From Rubrivivax sp. SCN 71-131 (GTDB lineage Bacteria > Pseudomonadota > Gammaproteobacteria > Burkholderiales > Burkholderiaceae_C), in the NCBI GenBank assembly GCA_001724995.1, contig MEFD01000032.1, forward strand, positions 1 through 48,886: 48,886 nt of DNA. The letters run 5' to 3'. Each line of letters starts with the position of its first letter. Within the stretch, counting starts at the first letter, position 1. The notes below the pieces were generated by a model, which worked only from the letters and a program-made list of their open reading frames with translations, was not told the DNA's origin and did not search any database. Below are positions 24,931-34,619 of the stretch, in pieces. A program made the position numbers and the translations under genes.

Positions 24931-26055
24931 TCATCCCATGCGCCGCCGGTACCACTCGTGGAAGTGCTGCATGCCGTCCTCCATCGGGCTCTGGTACGGG
25001 CCGACCTCATCGTCGCCGCGCAGCATCAGCGCCCGGCGGCCGGCGTCCATGCGCTCGCCGATCTCGTCGTCCTCGATGGCCGTCTCCATGTACGCGGCCT
25101 GCTCGGCCTCGATGAAGTCGCGCTCGAAGGCGGCGATCTCCTCGGGGTAGAAGAACTCCACGAGGTTGAGCGTCTTGCGCGGTCCCTGCGGGAACAGCGT
25201 GGAGACCACCAGCACGTGCGGATACCACTCGACCATCACCGTCGGGTAGTAGGTGAGCCAGATCGCGCCCTGCGTCGGCGCCTCGCCGCCGCGGAACTTC
25301 AGCACCGCGTCGTGCCAGCGCTGGTAGGTCGGCGAACCGGCCTTGGCCAGTTGCTCGTGCACGCCCACGGTCTGCACCGAGTGCTCGGCGCCGAACTCCC
25401 AGCGCAGGTCGTCGCAGGTGACGAAGGAGCCCAGGCCCGGGTGGAAGGGGCCGACGTGGTAGTCCTCCAGGTAGACCTCGATGAAGGTCTTCCAGTTGTA
25501 GTTGCACTCGTGAAGGACGGCCTTGTCGAAGACGTAGCCGCTGAAGTCGAGCTGCGCCGCCGGGCCCATGCCGGCGAGGTCCGCGGCGACCTCGCGCCCC
25601 TCGCCCTGGCCTTGCCCCTTGCCTTCGAACAGCAGGCCGTTCCAGCGCTGCAGCGCGTAGTTCTTCAGGTTCAGGCAGGGGTCCTCGGTGAAATGCGGGG
25701 CGCCGATGAGCTTGCCCTGCAGGTCGTAGGTCCAGCGGTGCACCGGGCAGACCACGGTGCCGCCGCTCGTCTTGCCGCGGCCCGCGAGCATGAGGGCCTG
25801 GCGGTGGCGGCAGACGTTGGAGATCAGCTCGATGCCGCGCTCGGAACGCACGAGTGCGCGACCATCGGCCTCCTGCGCCAGCACGTGGTAGTCGCCGACC
25901 TCGGGAACGGCCAGCTCGTGGCCGAGGTAGCGGGGGCCGCGCGCGAAGACGAGCGCCTGCTCCTTGCGGAACAGGTCTTCGTCGAAGTAGGCGGCAACGC
26001 CGAGCTGCGTGCGGCTGCGGACGAGAGCTTCGGGACGGGTGCTCAGGTCAGACAT
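24931..26055 (-). CDS. Rieske-type aromatic ring-hydroxylating oxygenase, alpha subunit-like
   Basis: This 374-residue protein has the [2Fe-2S] Rieske motif C-R-H ... C-P-V-H (SNVCRHRQALM, VVCPVHRWTYD) and a C-terminal mononuclear iron domain with NWKTFIEVYLEDYHVGPFHPGLG, where the two His are the facial-triad ligands. It belongs to the broad Rieske oxygenase group that includes choline monooxygenase-like enzymes. The substrate is unknown and no reductase gene lies nearby. The start ATG 26053-26055 gives the usual MSDLSTRPEAL opening. It is divergent from xseB. Confidence 0.88.
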   Translation of the reverse strand: MSDLSTRPEALVRSRTQLGVAAYFDEDLFRKEQALVFARGPRYLGHELAVPEVGDYHVLAQEADGRALVRSERGIELISNVCRHRQALMLAGRGKTSGGTVVCPVHRWTYDLQGKLIGAPHFTEDPCLNLKNYALQRWNGLLFEGKGQGQGEGREVAADLAGMGPAAQLDFSGYVFDKAVLHECNYNWKTFIEVYLEDYHVGPFHPGLGSFVTCDDLRWEFGAEHSVQTVGVHEQLAKAGSPTYQRWHDAVLKFRGGEAPTQGAIWLTYYPTVMVEWYPHVLVVSTLFPQGPRKTLNLVEFFYPEEIAAFERDFIEAEQAAYMETAIEDDEIGERMDAGRRALMLRGDDEVGPYQSPMEDGMQHFHEWYRRRMG

Positions 26056-26268
26056 GGTGCGCAAGCATTCTCCGGCAGGGTGTCCAAACTCCCGCCTGGT
26101 GGCCCCGCAGGCGGGCTCGAGAGGGCTGCAGGCCATGGCTTTGCAGCGGGGCGTCGATTTTACCCGTGCCCTCCCCGATCGGCGGGCGCGTGGACGGTCA
26201 TCACCCCGGGCGCAGGGATGGGACCGGCTCGAACGACTAAAATCCCCCGCTTCGCAACCCGTAAGCCC

Positions 26269-26502
26269 ATGGCCCGCAGCAGCCCGACCCCGAAGGAGCC
26301 CGCCAGCTACGAACAGGCGGTGAGCGAGCTCGACCAGCTCGTGCAGCGCATGGAGGCCGGCCAGCTGCCGCTGGACCAGCTGCTCGAGAGTTACCGCCGT
26401 GGCGCCGACCTGCTCGCCTGGTGCCGGCAGCGGCTGCAGGCGGTCGAGGAACAGGTCAAGCTGCTCGAGGACGGCCGGCTCGAGGCCTGGCCTGCGGCAT
26501 GA
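26269..26502 (+). CDS. xseB: Exodeoxyribonuclease VII small subunit
   Basis: This 77-residue helical protein has the family pattern SYEQAVSELDQLVQRMEAGQLPLDQLLESYRRGADLLAWCRQRLQAVEEQVKLLE. XseB binds several copies to XseA, forming the ssDNA exonuclease VII. A TAAAAT hexamer at 26238-26243 may be the -10. Its stop overlaps the ispA start (ATGA), the usual xseB-ispA arrangement. Confidence 0.95.
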   Translation: MARSSPTPKEPASYEQAVSELDQLVQRMEAGQLPLDQLLESYRRGADLLAWCRQRLQAVEEQVKLLEDGRLEAWPAA

Positions 26503-27404
26503 AGGCTGCGGCCTTCGAGAGCTGGAAGCAGCAGGCGCAGGCGGCGGTCGAGGCGGCGCTGCAGGCCTGGGTGCCCGATGCGGCGCCGGCTGGCCTCGGC
26601 GAGGCCATGCGCTATGGCGTGCTCGACGGCGGCAAGCGCGTGCGTCCGCTGCTCGTGCTCGCCGCGGCGCGCGCGACCGGGGGCGACGAGCACGCCGCGA
26701 TGCGTCCGGCGGTGGCGGTGGAACTGATCCACGCCTACTCGCTCATCCACGACGACATGCCTTGCATGGACAACGACGTGCTGCGGCGCGGCAAGCCCAC
26801 CGTGCATGTGCAGTACGGCCAGGCGCAGGCGATGCTCGCGGGCGACGCCATGCATACGCTGGCCTTCGAGCTGCTGACTGCGGTGCCGGGGCACGAGGAA
26901 GACTTCGAGCTGCCGCCGCGGCTGTCGGCGCGGCTGTGTGCGCTGCTGGCGCGCGCTTCCGGGCATGCCGGCATGGCCGGAGGGCAGGCGATCGACCTCG
27001 CCAGCGTGGCCAAGGCGCTTTCGCACGAGCAGTTGCGCGACATGCATCGCCGCAAGACCGGGGCGCTGCTGCAGGCCAGCGTGCTGATGGGGGCCGCCTG
27101 CGGGCGCACCGATGCACGCGCGTGGAGCGCCCTGACCGAGTACGGCGACGCCATCGGCCTGGCGTTCCAGATCGTCGACGACATCCTGGACGTGACGCAG
27201 GAGTCGACGACGCTGGGCAAGACCGCGGGCAAGGATCTGGACTGCAACAAGCCGACCTACGTGACGGTGCTCGGGCTGGACGCGGCAAGGCGCCAGGTCG
27301 ACGAACTGCACGCCCAGGCGAAGGCGGCGCTGGCGCGCAGCGGCCTTTCCGACATCGGCTCGCTGGCGCAGCTGGCGCAGCGCATCGTCGAGCGGGAGAG
27401 CTGA
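26499..27404 (+). CDS. ispA: Farnesyl diphosphate synthase
   Basis: This 301-residue all-helical prenyltransferase joins IPP to DMAPP and GPP to give FPP for quinone, undecaprenyl and hopanoid synthesis. The first Asp-rich motif is DDMPCMDND (85-93) and the second is [19 protein letters not shown] near residue 45 binds IPP, and [13 protein letters not shown] is also present. The start ATG overlaps the xseB stop. It is followed after one base by dxs. Confidence 0.96.
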   Translation: MKAAAFESWKQQAQAAVEAALQAWVPDAAPAGLGEAMRYGVLDGGKRVRPLLVLAAARATGGDEHAAMRPAVAVELIHAYSLIHDDMPCMDNDVLRRGKPTVHVQYGQAQAMLAGDAMHTLAFELLTAVPGHEEDFELPPRLSARLCALLARASGHAGMAGGQAIDLASVAKALSHEQLRDMHRRKTGALLQASVLMGAACGRTDARAWSALTEYGDAIGLAFQIVDDILDVTQESTTLGKTAGKDLDCNKPTYVTVLGLDAARRQVDELHAQAKAALARSGLSDIGSLAQLAQRIVERES

Positions 27405-27405
27405 A

Positions 27406-29298
27406 GTGTCCGACGACGCGCTGCTGAAGACGATCGCCTCGCCGGTCGACCTGCGCCGCCTGCCGCGTCAGGAGCTGCCGCGGCTGGCCGAGCAACTGCG
27501 CGCCTTCGTTCTGCACAGCGTCAGCCAGACCGGCGGGCACCTGTCGAGCAATCTCGGCACGGTGGAGCTGACGATCGCGCTGCACTACGTCTTCAACACG
27601 CCGTGGGACCGGCTGGTGTGGGACGTGGGGCACCAGACCTATCCGCACAAGATCCTCAGCGGGCGGCGCGAGGGCATGCGCTCGCTGCGCCAGCTCGGCG
27701 GCATCAGCGGCTTCCCGCGTCGCGAGGAGAGCGAGTACGACAGCTTCGGCACCGCGCACAGCTCGACCAGCATCTCGGCTGCGCTCGGCATGGCGCGCGC
27801 GGCCCGCCTGAAGGGTGAGGAGCGCAAGGCCGTGGCCATCATCGGCGACGGCGCGATGACCGCGGGCATGGCCTTCGAGGCGCTGAACAACGCCGGCGTC
27901 TCGCACGGCGGTGACAACGCCGACCTGCTGGTGGTGCTCAACGACAACGACATGTCGATCAGTCCGCCCGTGGGCGCGCTGAACAAGCATCTCGCGCGGC
28001 TGATGAGCGGACGCTTCTACGCCGCCGCGCGCGAGGGCGCGAAGGCGGTGCTGAAGAACACGCCGCTGTTCGAGATCGCGCGCCGCCTCGAGGAGCACGC
28101 CAAGGGCATGCTGGTGCCGAGCACGATCTTCGAGGAGTTCGGCTTCCAGTACGTGGGCCCGATCGACGGCCACGACCTCGACGCGCTCATCCCCACCCTC
28201 GAGAACCTGCGTGACCGCAAGGGGCCGCAGTTCCTGCACGTGGTGACGAAGAAGGGCTACGGCTACAAGCTCGCCGAGGCCGATCCCGTGAACTACCACG
28301 GCCCGGGCAAGTTCGACCCGGCAATCGGCCTCGTGAAGCCGGCGACCCCGCCCAAGCCCAGCTTCACCCAGGTCTTCGGGCAGTGGCTGTGCGACATGGG
28401 CGAGGTCGACGAGCGCCTCGTGGCCATCACCCCGGCGATGCGCGAGGGCTCGGGCCTGGTCGAGTTCGAGCGGCGCTTTCCGCAGCGCTACTTCGACGTC
28501 GGCATCGCCGAGCAGCATGCGGTGACGTTTGCCGCGGGCATGGCCTGCGAGGGCCTGAAGCCGGTGGTCGCGATCTACTCCACCTTCCTGCAGCGCGGCT
28601 ACGACCAGCTCGTGCACGACGTCGCCATCCAGGACCTGCCGGTGGTGTTCGCGCTCGACCGTGCCGGCATCGTCGGCGCCGATGGGCCGACGCACGCCGG
28701 CGCCTTCGACATCGCCTTCGTGCGCTGCCTGCCCCACTGCAGCATGCTGGTGCCCAGCGACGAGAACGAGTGCCGCCAGGCCCTCACCACCGCCTTCCGG
28801 CACGGCCATCCGGTGGCCGTGCGCTACCCGCGGGGCAGTGGGGTCGGCGCGGCGGTCGAGGCCGATCTCGCCGAATGGCCCTGGGGCAAGGGTGTGCTGC
28901 GGCGCAAGGGCAAGGGCATCGCGATCCTCGCCTTCGGCACCCTGCTGCACCCGGCGCTGGCCGCGGCGGAGAAGCTCGACGCCAGCGTCGTCGACATGCG
29001 CTTTGCCAAGCCGCTGGATGTGGCGCTGGTGCTCGAGATGGCACGCAGCCACGAGGCCATCGTCACCGTCGAGGAAGGCTGCATTGCCGGCGGGGCCGGC
29101 TCGGCGGTGGGCGAATGCCTGGCCGCGGCCGCGCTGGCGCTGCCGCTGCTGCATCTGGGCCTGCCCGACCGCTTCATCGAGCACGGCGACCCGGCGCGGC
29201 TCCTGGCGCAGTGCGCACTGGACGCGCCCGGGATCGAGCAGGCGATTCGCCAGCGCTTCGTGCCGCGACGCACTGCCCTCAGTGCGGTCGGCGGCTGA
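27406..29298 (+). CDS. dxs: 1-deoxy-D-xylulose-5-phosphate synthase
   Basis: This 630-residue thiamine diphosphate enzyme is the first of the MEP isoprenoid pathway (pyruvate plus glyceraldehyde-3-phosphate). The TPP site reads [20 protein letters not shown]...[10 protein letters not shown], the transketolase domain has [24 protein letters not shown], and the C-terminal domain is complete. It starts with GTG at 27406, one base after the ispA stop, so translation is probably coupled. The operon xseB-ispA-dxs supplies isoprenoid precursors. Confidence 0.96.
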   Translation: MSDDALLKTIASPVDLRRLPRQELPRLAEQLRAFVLHSVSQTGGHLSSNLGTVELTIALHYVFNTPWDRLVWDVGHQTYPHKILSGRREGMRSLRQLGGISGFPRREESEYDSFGTAHSSTSISAALGMARAARLKGEERKAVAIIGDGAMTAGMAFEALNNAGVSHGGDNADLLVVLNDNDMSISPPVGALNKHLARLMSGRFYAAAREGAKAVLKNTPLFEIARRLEEHAKGMLVPSTIFEEFGFQYVGPIDGHDLDALIPTLENLRDRKGPQFLHVVTKKGYGYKLAEADPVNYHGPGKFDPAIGLVKPATPPKPSFTQVFGQWLCDMGEVDERLVAITPAMREGSGLVEFERRFPQRYFDVGIAEQHAVTFAAGMACEGLKPVVAIYSTFLQRGYDQLVHDVAIQDLPVVFALDRAGIVGADGPTHAGAFDIAFVRCLPHCSMLVPSDENECRQALTTAFRHGHPVAVRYPRGSGVGAAVEADLAEWPWGKGVLRRKGKGIAILAFGTLLHPALAAAEKLDASVVDMRFAKPLDVALVLEMARSHEAIVTVEEGCIAGGAGSAVGECLAAAALALPLLHLGLPDRFIEHGDPARLLAQCALDAPGIEQAIRQRFVPRRTALSAVGG

Positions 29299-29377
29299 GC
29301 GGCAAGCAGATCCTCGTGCCCTCGTGTAGCCTTTGCCGTGGCGTCGCGGCCCGATCGACGCGACCTCCCGCCCCCCG

Positions 29378-30169
29378 ATGAACAAGCTGACCGACGCCCT
29401 TCACATCCCCGACACGCAGAGTGAGCGCGACGAGCGCCACCTCGCCATCCAGCGCGTCGGTGTCAAGGCCTTGCGCTACCCGCTGCAGCTGCGCGTGGCC
29501 GGGGCCGTGCAGCCGGCCACCGGCGAGTGGACCCTGGACGTGGCGCTGCCGGCCGAGCAGAAGGGCACCCACATGTCGCGCTTCGTCGCCTGGCTGGAGC
29601 AGAACACCGAGCCGCTGGATGCCGCCGTGCTGCGCGCGCGCCATGCGCGGATGCTCGAACTGCTGCACGCGCGGGAGGGGCAGATCGAGGTCGCCTTCAC
29701 CTTCTTCCTGAAGAAGCGCGCGCCCGTCTCGGGCCTGGCCAGCCTGCTCGACGTCCAGGGCCGCTGGGTCGCGCAGACGCGTGCGGGCGCGACCACCGTC
29801 TGGGCCGAGGTCGGCGTGCCGGTGAAGAGCCTTTGCCCGTGCAGCAAGGAGATCTCCGACTACGGTGCGCACAACCAGCGCTCGCTGGTGACGATCCGCG
29901 TCGAGCTGCTGCAGTCCATCGAGTGGCACGAGCTGGTGCGCTTTGCCGAGGAGTCGGCCAGCAGCGAGATCTGGCCCATGCTCAAGCGCAGCGACGAGAA
30001 GTGGGTCACCGAGCGCGCCTACGAGAACCCCAAGTTCGTCGAGGACCTGGTGCGCGACGTCGCGCTGCGCCTGAACCAGGACGCGCGCATCGGCCGCTAC
30101 GCGGTCGAGGTCGAGAACTTCGAGTCGATTCACAACCATTCGGCCTACGCGCGCATCGAGCGCGCGTAG
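29378..30169 (+). CDS. folE2: GTP cyclohydrolase FolE2 (type IB)
   Basis: This 263-residue enzyme makes 7,8-dihydroneopterin triphosphate for folate and queuosine. The diagnostic segment [17 protein letters not shown] carries the metal-binding and catalytic Cys. [13 protein letters not shown] and [13 protein letters not shown] near the C-terminus are also typical. FolE2 works with metals other than zinc. It lies 79 bases after dxs. The start ATG 29378 gives [20 protein letters not shown]. Confidence 0.95.
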   Translation: MNKLTDALHIPDTQSERDERHLAIQRVGVKALRYPLQLRVAGAVQPATGEWTLDVALPAEQKGTHMSRFVAWLEQNTEPLDAAVLRARHARMLELLHAREGQIEVAFTFFLKKRAPVSGLASLLDVQGRWVAQTRAGATTVWAEVGVPVKSLCPCSKEISDYGAHNQRSLVTIRVELLQSIEWHELVRFAEESASSEIWPMLKRSDEKWVTERAYENPKFVEDLVRDVALRLNQDARIGRYAVEVENFESIHNHSAYARIERA

Positions 30170-30215
30170 GGTCCGGCGCATGGAGCCGGACACGCGGCGT
30201 CACGGCGTCACGGCT

Positions 30216-31265
30216 TCACCGCCCGCCGTTGTCGAGAAACTCGGCGATCAGGTTGACGGTGCCGCGGCGACCCAGGTGGGCGGCGTTCTCCTGCAGCCAG
30301 CGATCCGCCGCCGCGTGCCCGGCGCGGCGCAGGTTGAGCAGTTGGTGCCAGGTCGACTGCAGCGGCTGCGGCGCGGACAGGGCTTCGAGCGGCTCGCCGC
30401 CCTCGATGCGGTGCACGCGCAAGCGGCCGACCTTGCGCAGCAGCGGCACGCGCGCGTGCGCCGTGTCCAGGCCCTCGTCGCGCACCACGCGCTGCAGCAC
30501 GGCCAGCGAACGCAACTCCTTCACCAGGCTGCCGTGAAAGCCGATCTCCTGGATGCGTTCGACGATTTGCGGCGCCGTCGACGGCATCGCCTGGCGCCGG
30601 CTCGGGTAGAGCTGCACCAGCATCAGGTCGAGGTTGGGCGAATGATCGAGCAGCGGCAGCAGCGAGGGGTTGCCCATGAAGCCGCCGTCCCAGTAGGCCT
30701 CGCCGTCGATGAGCACCGCCGGGAAGAGCGTGGGCAGGCAGGCCGAGGCAAGCACCGCCTCGGCGTCCAGGCTCGCGCCGTCGAAGATGCGCAGCTGGCC
30801 GCTGCGCACGTGCGTCGCGCCGATGAAGAGGCGCAGCTCGCTGCAGCGTCGCACGGCGTCGAAGTCGATCGTGTCGCGCAGCACCGCGCGCAGCGGGTTG
30901 CCGTTGGCCGCGGGTGCCAGCCAGGCCTGCGCGACTTCGAAGGCCGCGCGCAGCGGCGCGCTTGCCGCCAGGGCCGGGCCCGCCGGCACCAGGCCCATCC
31001 AGGCGTTGGCCCAGTGCGCCAGGCGCATGCTGTCGGCCACGCGCGACCAGAAGCGCAGCAGCGATTCGCGCGCGCCCTTGCGCCCGCCCTCGGCGAAACC
31101 GGCGGCCAGCGCGACCGCGTTCATCGCGCCGGCGCTGGAGCCGCTGATCGCGCCGAAGCGGATGCGCTCGTCCTCGAGCAGGCGATCGAGCACGCCCCAG
31201 GTGAAGGCCCCCTGCGTGCCGCCGCCCTGCAGCGCGAGGTCGATGCGGCGCGCAGGCGTCTTCAT
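30216..31265 (-). CDS. Patatin-like phospholipase
   Basis: This 349-residue Ser-Asp dyad hydrolase has the oxyanion loop ALQGGGTQGAFTWGVLDRLLED at 11-32, the nucleophile Ser44 in ISGSSAGAMNAVALAAG, and the catalytic Asp in YWDGGFMGNP. It has no signal peptide or membrane helix, so it is cytoplasmic or peripheral. The family hydrolyses phospholipid acyl esters; in Burkholderiales, relatives are linked to PHB metabolism or lipid turnover. The start is ATG 31263-31265. A longer frame upstream runs over the next gene and is spurious. Confidence 0.9.
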   Translation of the reverse strand: MKTPARRIDLALQGGGTQGAFTWGVLDRLLEDERIRFGAISGSSAGAMNAVALAAGFAEGGRKGARESLLRFWSRVADSMRLAHWANAWMGLVPAGPALAASAPLRAAFEVAQAWLAPAANGNPLRAVLRDTIDFDAVRRCSELRLFIGATHVRSGQLRIFDGASLDAEAVLASACLPTLFPAVLIDGEAYWDGGFMGNPSLLPLLDHSPNLDLMLVQLYPSRRQAMPSTAPQIVERIQEIGFHGSLVKELRSLAVLQRVVRDEGLDTAHARVPLLRKVGRLRVHRIEGGEPLEALSAPQPLQSTWHQLLNLRRAGHAAADRWLQENAAHLGRRGTVNLIAEFLDNGGR

Positions 31266-31294
31266 GGGTGGCGTCGCGACGGCAGGCGCCGGCC

Positions 31295-32446
31295 TCAGGC
31301 GGGGTAGCTGCCAGGCAGCAGGATCGAGCGGTCCACGGTCTCGAGCCGCGTGTGGCCGCAGAAGGCCATCGTCAGGTCGAGCTCGTTGCGGATCAGCTCG
31401 AGCGCCTTGGCCACGCCCTCCTTGCCCATCGCGCCCAGGCCGTAGGCCATGGCGCGGCCGACGTAGGTGCCGCGCGCGCCCAGCGCCCAGGCCTTGAGCA
31501 CGTCCTGCCCGCTGCGGATGCCGCCGTCCATGTGCACTTCGATCCGGTTGCCGACCTCGGCGACGATCGCCGGCAGCGCCTCGATGCTCGACTGCGCGCC
31601 GTCGAGCTGGCGCCCGCCGTGGTTGCTGACGATGAGCGCGTCGGCGCCGCTGTCCACCGCCAGGCGTGCGTCCTCGACGTCCTGGATGCCCTTGAGGATC
31701 AGCTTGCCGCCCCAGCGCTTCTTGATCCACTCGACGTCGCCCCAGTTCAGCCGCGGGTCGAACTGCCTGGCCGTCCAGTCCGAGAGGCTGCCCATGTTCT
31801 CGACGCCCTTGACGTGGCCGACGATGTTGCCGAACTGGCGCCGCCGCGTGCCCAGCATGCCCAGGCACCAGCGCGGCTTGGTGGCGATGTTGATGAGGTT
31901 GGCGATCGTCGGCCTGGGCGGCGCCGAGAGGCCGTTCTTCAGATCCTTGTGGCGCTGGCCGAGGATCTGTAGATCCAGTGTCAGCACCAGTGCGTCGCAG
32001 CCGGCGGCCTTGGCGCGGTCGATCAGGCGCTCGATGAACTCGCGGTCGCGCATGACGTAGAGCTGGAACCAGAACGGCTTCTTCGTCTGCGCGGCGACGT
32101 CCTCGATCGAGCAGATGCTCATCGTCGAGAGCGTGAAGCGGATGCCGCAGGCCTCGGCCGCCTGCGCGGCGAGGATCTCGCCGTCGGCGTGCTGCATGCC
32201 GGTCAGGCCCACCGGGGCGATCGCCACCGGCATCGCCATCTCGATGCCGACCATCTTCACCGCCGTGCTGCGGTTCTCCATGTTCACCGCCACGCGCTGG
32301 CGCAGCTTGATGCGCTGGAAATCGCTCTCGTTGGCGCGGTAGGTCGACTCGGTCCAGCTGCCCGAGTCGGCGTAGTCGTAGAACATGCGCGGCACGCGTT
32401 TCCTCGCCAGCAGCCGCAGGTCTTCGACGTTGGTGATCACGGTCAT
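31295..32446 (-). CDS. FMN-dependent alpha-hydroxy-acid dehydrogenase (LldD-like)
   Basis: This 383-residue TIM-barrel flavoenzyme of the L-lactate dehydrogenase/glycolate oxidase family has MFYDYADSGSWTESTYRAN at the start, PVAIAPVGLTGMQH, KKPFWFQLYVMRDR, VLTLDLQILGQRHKDLKNG, LILKGIQ (FMN-binding Lys) and SNHGGRQLDG with the catalytic His, then HMDGGIRSGQDVLKA for the phosphate. It probably oxidises L-lactate or a related hydroxy acid and passes electrons to quinone. The exact substrate is undecided. It is divergent from the DUF454 gene. Confidence 0.92.
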   Translation of the reverse strand: MTVITNVEDLRLLARKRVPRMFYDYADSGSWTESTYRANESDFQRIKLRQRVAVNMENRSTAVKMVGIEMAMPVAIAPVGLTGMQHADGEILAAQAAEACGIRFTLSTMSICSIEDVAAQTKKPFWFQLYVMRDREFIERLIDRAKAAGCDALVLTLDLQILGQRHKDLKNGLSAPPRPTIANLINIATKPRWCLGMLGTRRRQFGNIVGHVKGVENMGSLSDWTARQFDPRLNWGDVEWIKKRWGGKLILKGIQDVEDARLAVDSGADALIVSNHGGRQLDGAQSSIEALPAIVAEVGNRIEVHMDGGIRSGQDVLKAWALGARGTYVGRAMAYGLGAMGKEGVAKALELIRNELDLTMAFCGHTRLETVDRSILLPGSYPA

Positions 32447-32561
32447 GGTGCAGCGCGCCTCCTCGTGACGCCAATGCTAACCAGCGCGCTGCCGCCGCAG
32501 TGACACTGCAGACCCCGAGGCCTTGCGGGCCGCGGCGCGGCCTTCTGCGGCAGCTGCTGAC

Positions 32562-32567
32562 TATGAT
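32562..32567 (+). promoter_or_regulatory. -10 hexamer TATGAT just before the DUF454 start
   Basis: TATGAT ends six bases before the ATG at 32574, so transcription would start at or next to the A of the ATG, giving a leaderless message. No Shine-Dalgarno is visible before the ATG. Confidence 0.5.
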
Positions 32568-32573
32568 CGCCCG

Positions 32574-32966
32574 ATGACTTCCGGGCCGTCTTCGACGCGC
32601 GTGGCGCGCGGCTGGATCGCCCGTCTGTGGCTGGGTGCGGGCTTCGTCATGCTCGTGCTCGGCATCGTCGGCGTCTTCCTGCCGGTGTTGCCGACGACGC
32701 CGTTCGTGCTGCTGGCGGCCTATTGCTTCACGCGCGGCAGCCCGCGCTGGGAGCGCTGGCTGCTGCGGCACCGGCGCTTCGGCCCGATGGTGCGCGCCTG
32801 GCGCGCGCGCCGCGTGGTGCCGCTGCGCGCCAAGCAGCTCGCCTGGGTGACGATGGCGGCAAGCTGCGCCTGGACGCTGTGGGTGCTGCCCGACCCCTGG
32901 CGCTGGCTGCCTTCGATCGTCTGCGGCGTCACCGCGGTCTGGCTGTACCGGCTGCCGAGTCGCTGA
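32574..32966 (+). CDS. DUF454 (YbaN-like) inner-membrane protein
   Basis: This 130-residue protein has the DUF454 pattern LWLGAGFVMLVLGIVGVFLPVLPTTPFVLLAAYCFTRGSPRWERWLLRHRRFGPMVRAW, followed by two further hydrophobic helices (LAWVTMAASCAWTLWVL and WLPSIVCGVTAVWL). It sits in the inner membrane. Members have no firm function. It is divergent from the dehydrogenase gene and convergent with dinB. It appears leaderless. Confidence 0.9.
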   Translation: MTSGPSSTRVARGWIARLWLGAGFVMLVLGIVGVFLPVLPTTPFVLLAAYCFTRGSPRWERWLLRHRRFGPMVRAWRARRVVPLRAKQLAWVTMAASCAWTLWVLPDPWRWLPSIVCGVTAVWLYRLPSR

Positions 32967-32978
32967 AGGAAGGTGCGC

Positions 32979-34229
32979 TCACGCCGACGGCTCGCCGTCG
33001 AAGAGCTGTGGCGCCGCCGGCGCGCGGGCTTCCTCGGCGGGCGCGCCGCCACGGTGCACGGCGGGGTGTCCGCAGGCGGCACCGGCTTCCTGCCGCGCGT
33101 GCACGAGGCCGGAGGCACGCACGCCCAGCAGGCGCAGCCGGCGCGAGAGGTCGACGCGCTTGAGGCACTGGCCGGCGGTGTGGCGGATCGCGGCGGCGTC
33201 GGCGACGGGCTGAGCCAGCGTGTGGTCGCGCGTCACGGTGCGGAAGTCGTCGAAGCGCAGCTTGATGCCGATGGTTCGGCTGCGGTAGCCCTTGCGCCGC
33301 AGGTCGCCCGCGAGCTGCTCGCACAGTCCGGTGAAGACCGCGCCCAGGGTCGCGCGGTCGGCCACCGCGTGCAGGTCGCGCTCGAAGGTGGTCTCGCGGC
33401 TCACCGACACCGGCTCGCTGTACGTCACCACCGGGCGCTCGTCGCGGCCGTTGGCGCACTCGTGCAGCCAGCGCCCCTGGCTGCGCCCGAAGTGCGCGAT
33501 CAGCTCCTCGCGCGGCCGGGCGGCGAGCTCGCCGATGGTCTCCACGCCCAGCGCAGCGAGCTTGGCGCCGGCCTTCGGGCCGATGCCGTTGATGCGCCGC
33601 ACCGCCAGCGGCCAGATGCGCGCCGGGATGTCGTCCTCGGTGATCAGCGTCAGGCCGTCGGGCTTGTCGAGTTCGCTGGCGATCTTGGAGAGCAGCTTGT
33701 TGGGCGTGACGCCGATCGAGCAGGTGAGGCCCGTGGCCCGGCGCACGTTGTTGCGGATCTCCTGGGCGATGGCGCGCACGCCGCCGCAGGCGTCGTGGCC
33801 GAGCGCGTCCTGCGCGCCGGGCAGGTCGGTGAGCTCGATGTAGATCTCGTCGATGCCGCGGTCCTCGATCACCGGCGCCACTTCGGCCACGGCGGCCTTG
33901 AAGGCGCGCGAATAGCGCCGGTACTCGTCGAAGTCCGCTGGCAGAAGGACGGCCTGCGGACACAGCGCGGCGGCCTTCATCAAGCCCATCGCCGAGTTGA
34001 CGCCGAAGGCGCGCGCGGCGTAGGTCGCGGTGGTGATGACGCCGCGGCCGGTGTACTCGCGCAGCGTGGCAAAGCGCCGGCTTCCGTCGGGCTGCGGCTG
34101 CGGCTGGTGGCGGCGCCGGCCGCCGATCACCACCGGCAGGCCCTTCAACTCCGGATAGCGCAGCAGCTCGACCGACGCGTAGAAGGCGTCCATGTCGAGG
34201 TGAGCGACCCAGCGGCGGCGTGGCGTCAT
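32979..34229 (-). CDS. dinB: DNA polymerase IV (Y-family translesion polymerase)
   Basis: This 416-residue translesion polymerase has palm motifs WVAHLDMDAFYASVELL and VIEDRGIDEIYIELTDL, which carry the catalytic acids, YAARAFGVNSAMGL, the HhH segment INGIGPKAGAKLAALGVETIGEL and a little-finger domain ending in a RRLRLLGVRASGL pattern. The insertion GGRRRHQPQPQPDGSRRFATLREYTGRGV near 30-60 is longer than in E. coli DinB and resembles other Burkholderiales enzymes. The C-terminal PQLFDGEPSA contains a likely clamp-binding QLF-type peptide. The start is ATG 34227-34229. Confidence 0.94.
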   Translation of the reverse strand: MTPRRRWVAHLDMDAFYASVELLRYPELKGLPVVIGGRRRHQPQPQPDGSRRFATLREYTGRGVITTATYAARAFGVNSAMGLMKAAALCPQAVLLPADFDEYRRYSRAFKAAVAEVAPVIEDRGIDEIYIELTDLPGAQDALGHDACGGVRAIAQEIRNNVRRATGLTCSIGVTPNKLLSKIASELDKPDGLTLITEDDIPARIWPLAVRRINGIGPKAGAKLAALGVETIGELAARPREELIAHFGRSQGRWLHECANGRDERPVVTYSEPVSVSRETTFERDLHAVADRATLGAVFTGLCEQLAGDLRRKGYRSRTIGIKLRFDDFRTVTRDHTLAQPVADAAAIRHTAGQCLKRVDLSRRLRLLGVRASGLVHARQEAGAACGHPAVHRGGAPAEEARAPAAPQLFDGEPSA

Positions 34230-34283
34230 GGCGGCCAAGCGTAGCGCTGTTGGCGGGGCCCCGGCGGGCGCGCGCCGCCGCGG

Positions 34284-34289
34284 TACAAC
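34284..34289 (+). promoter_or_regulatory. -10-like hexamer TACAAC just before the 34296 gene
   Basis: TACAAC ends six bases before the ATG at 34296, the same spacing as in front of the DUF454 gene. No Shine-Dalgarno is visible, so a leaderless message is likely. Confidence 0.4.
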
Positions 34290-34295
34290 CGCGTC

Positions 34296-34619
34296 ATGGC
34301 CGACGACGACCAGGTCTTCATCCCGCCTTCGTTTCACGCCGTGCATGCCGACGCCCGCGGCCGTCTGCGTCTGCCGCGGCGCGAGCTTGGCGCCCGCCAC
34401 GAACTCTGCGAGGACCTGGCGCAGGCGCTGCTCGAGCAGGCGCAGGCGATCCGCCATGACCTGGGCGTGACCGAGTCCGACGTGCTCGGGCGCATCGCCC
34501 GCGGCCTGCAGGCGCCGGCCTCGGGGCTGGACGCAGGCGAGGCGGAGTGGGTGGTCACGCGGCTGGCGGAGTTGCTGGACTGGCCCTGGGTCGGCCGCCC
34601 GGCGCCGCGCGCCGGCTAG
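34296..34619 (+). CDS. Conserved hypothetical protein
   Basis: This 107-residue cytoplasmic protein has no known domain: FIPPSFHAVHADARGRLRLPRRELGARHELCEDLAQALLEQAQ, then LGVTESDVLGRIARGL and a C-terminal AEWVVTRLAELLDWPWVG. From memory, similar small proteins occur widely in Burkholderiales, where some are labelled ATPase with chaperone activity without clear proof. It is divergent from dinB and ends one base before the stop of the converging argH. Confidence 0.7.
   Translation: MADDDQVFIPPSFHAVHADARGRLRLPRRELGARHELCEDLAQALLEQAQAIRHDLGVTESDVLGRIARGLQAPASGLDAGEAEWVVTRLAELLDWPWVGRPAPRAG

Noticed and set aside
26743..29385. Long open frame opposite ispA and dxs
   Set aside because: It is antisense to two clearly recognised enzymes; the product is low-complexity Arg/His/Ala-rich sequence caused by the high GC content.
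30216..32771. One large frame covering patatin and most of the alpha-hydroxy-acid dehydrogenase region
   Set aside because: Only the C-terminal third is a protein family (patatin); the rest is out of frame with the dehydrogenase, which is complete in its own frame.
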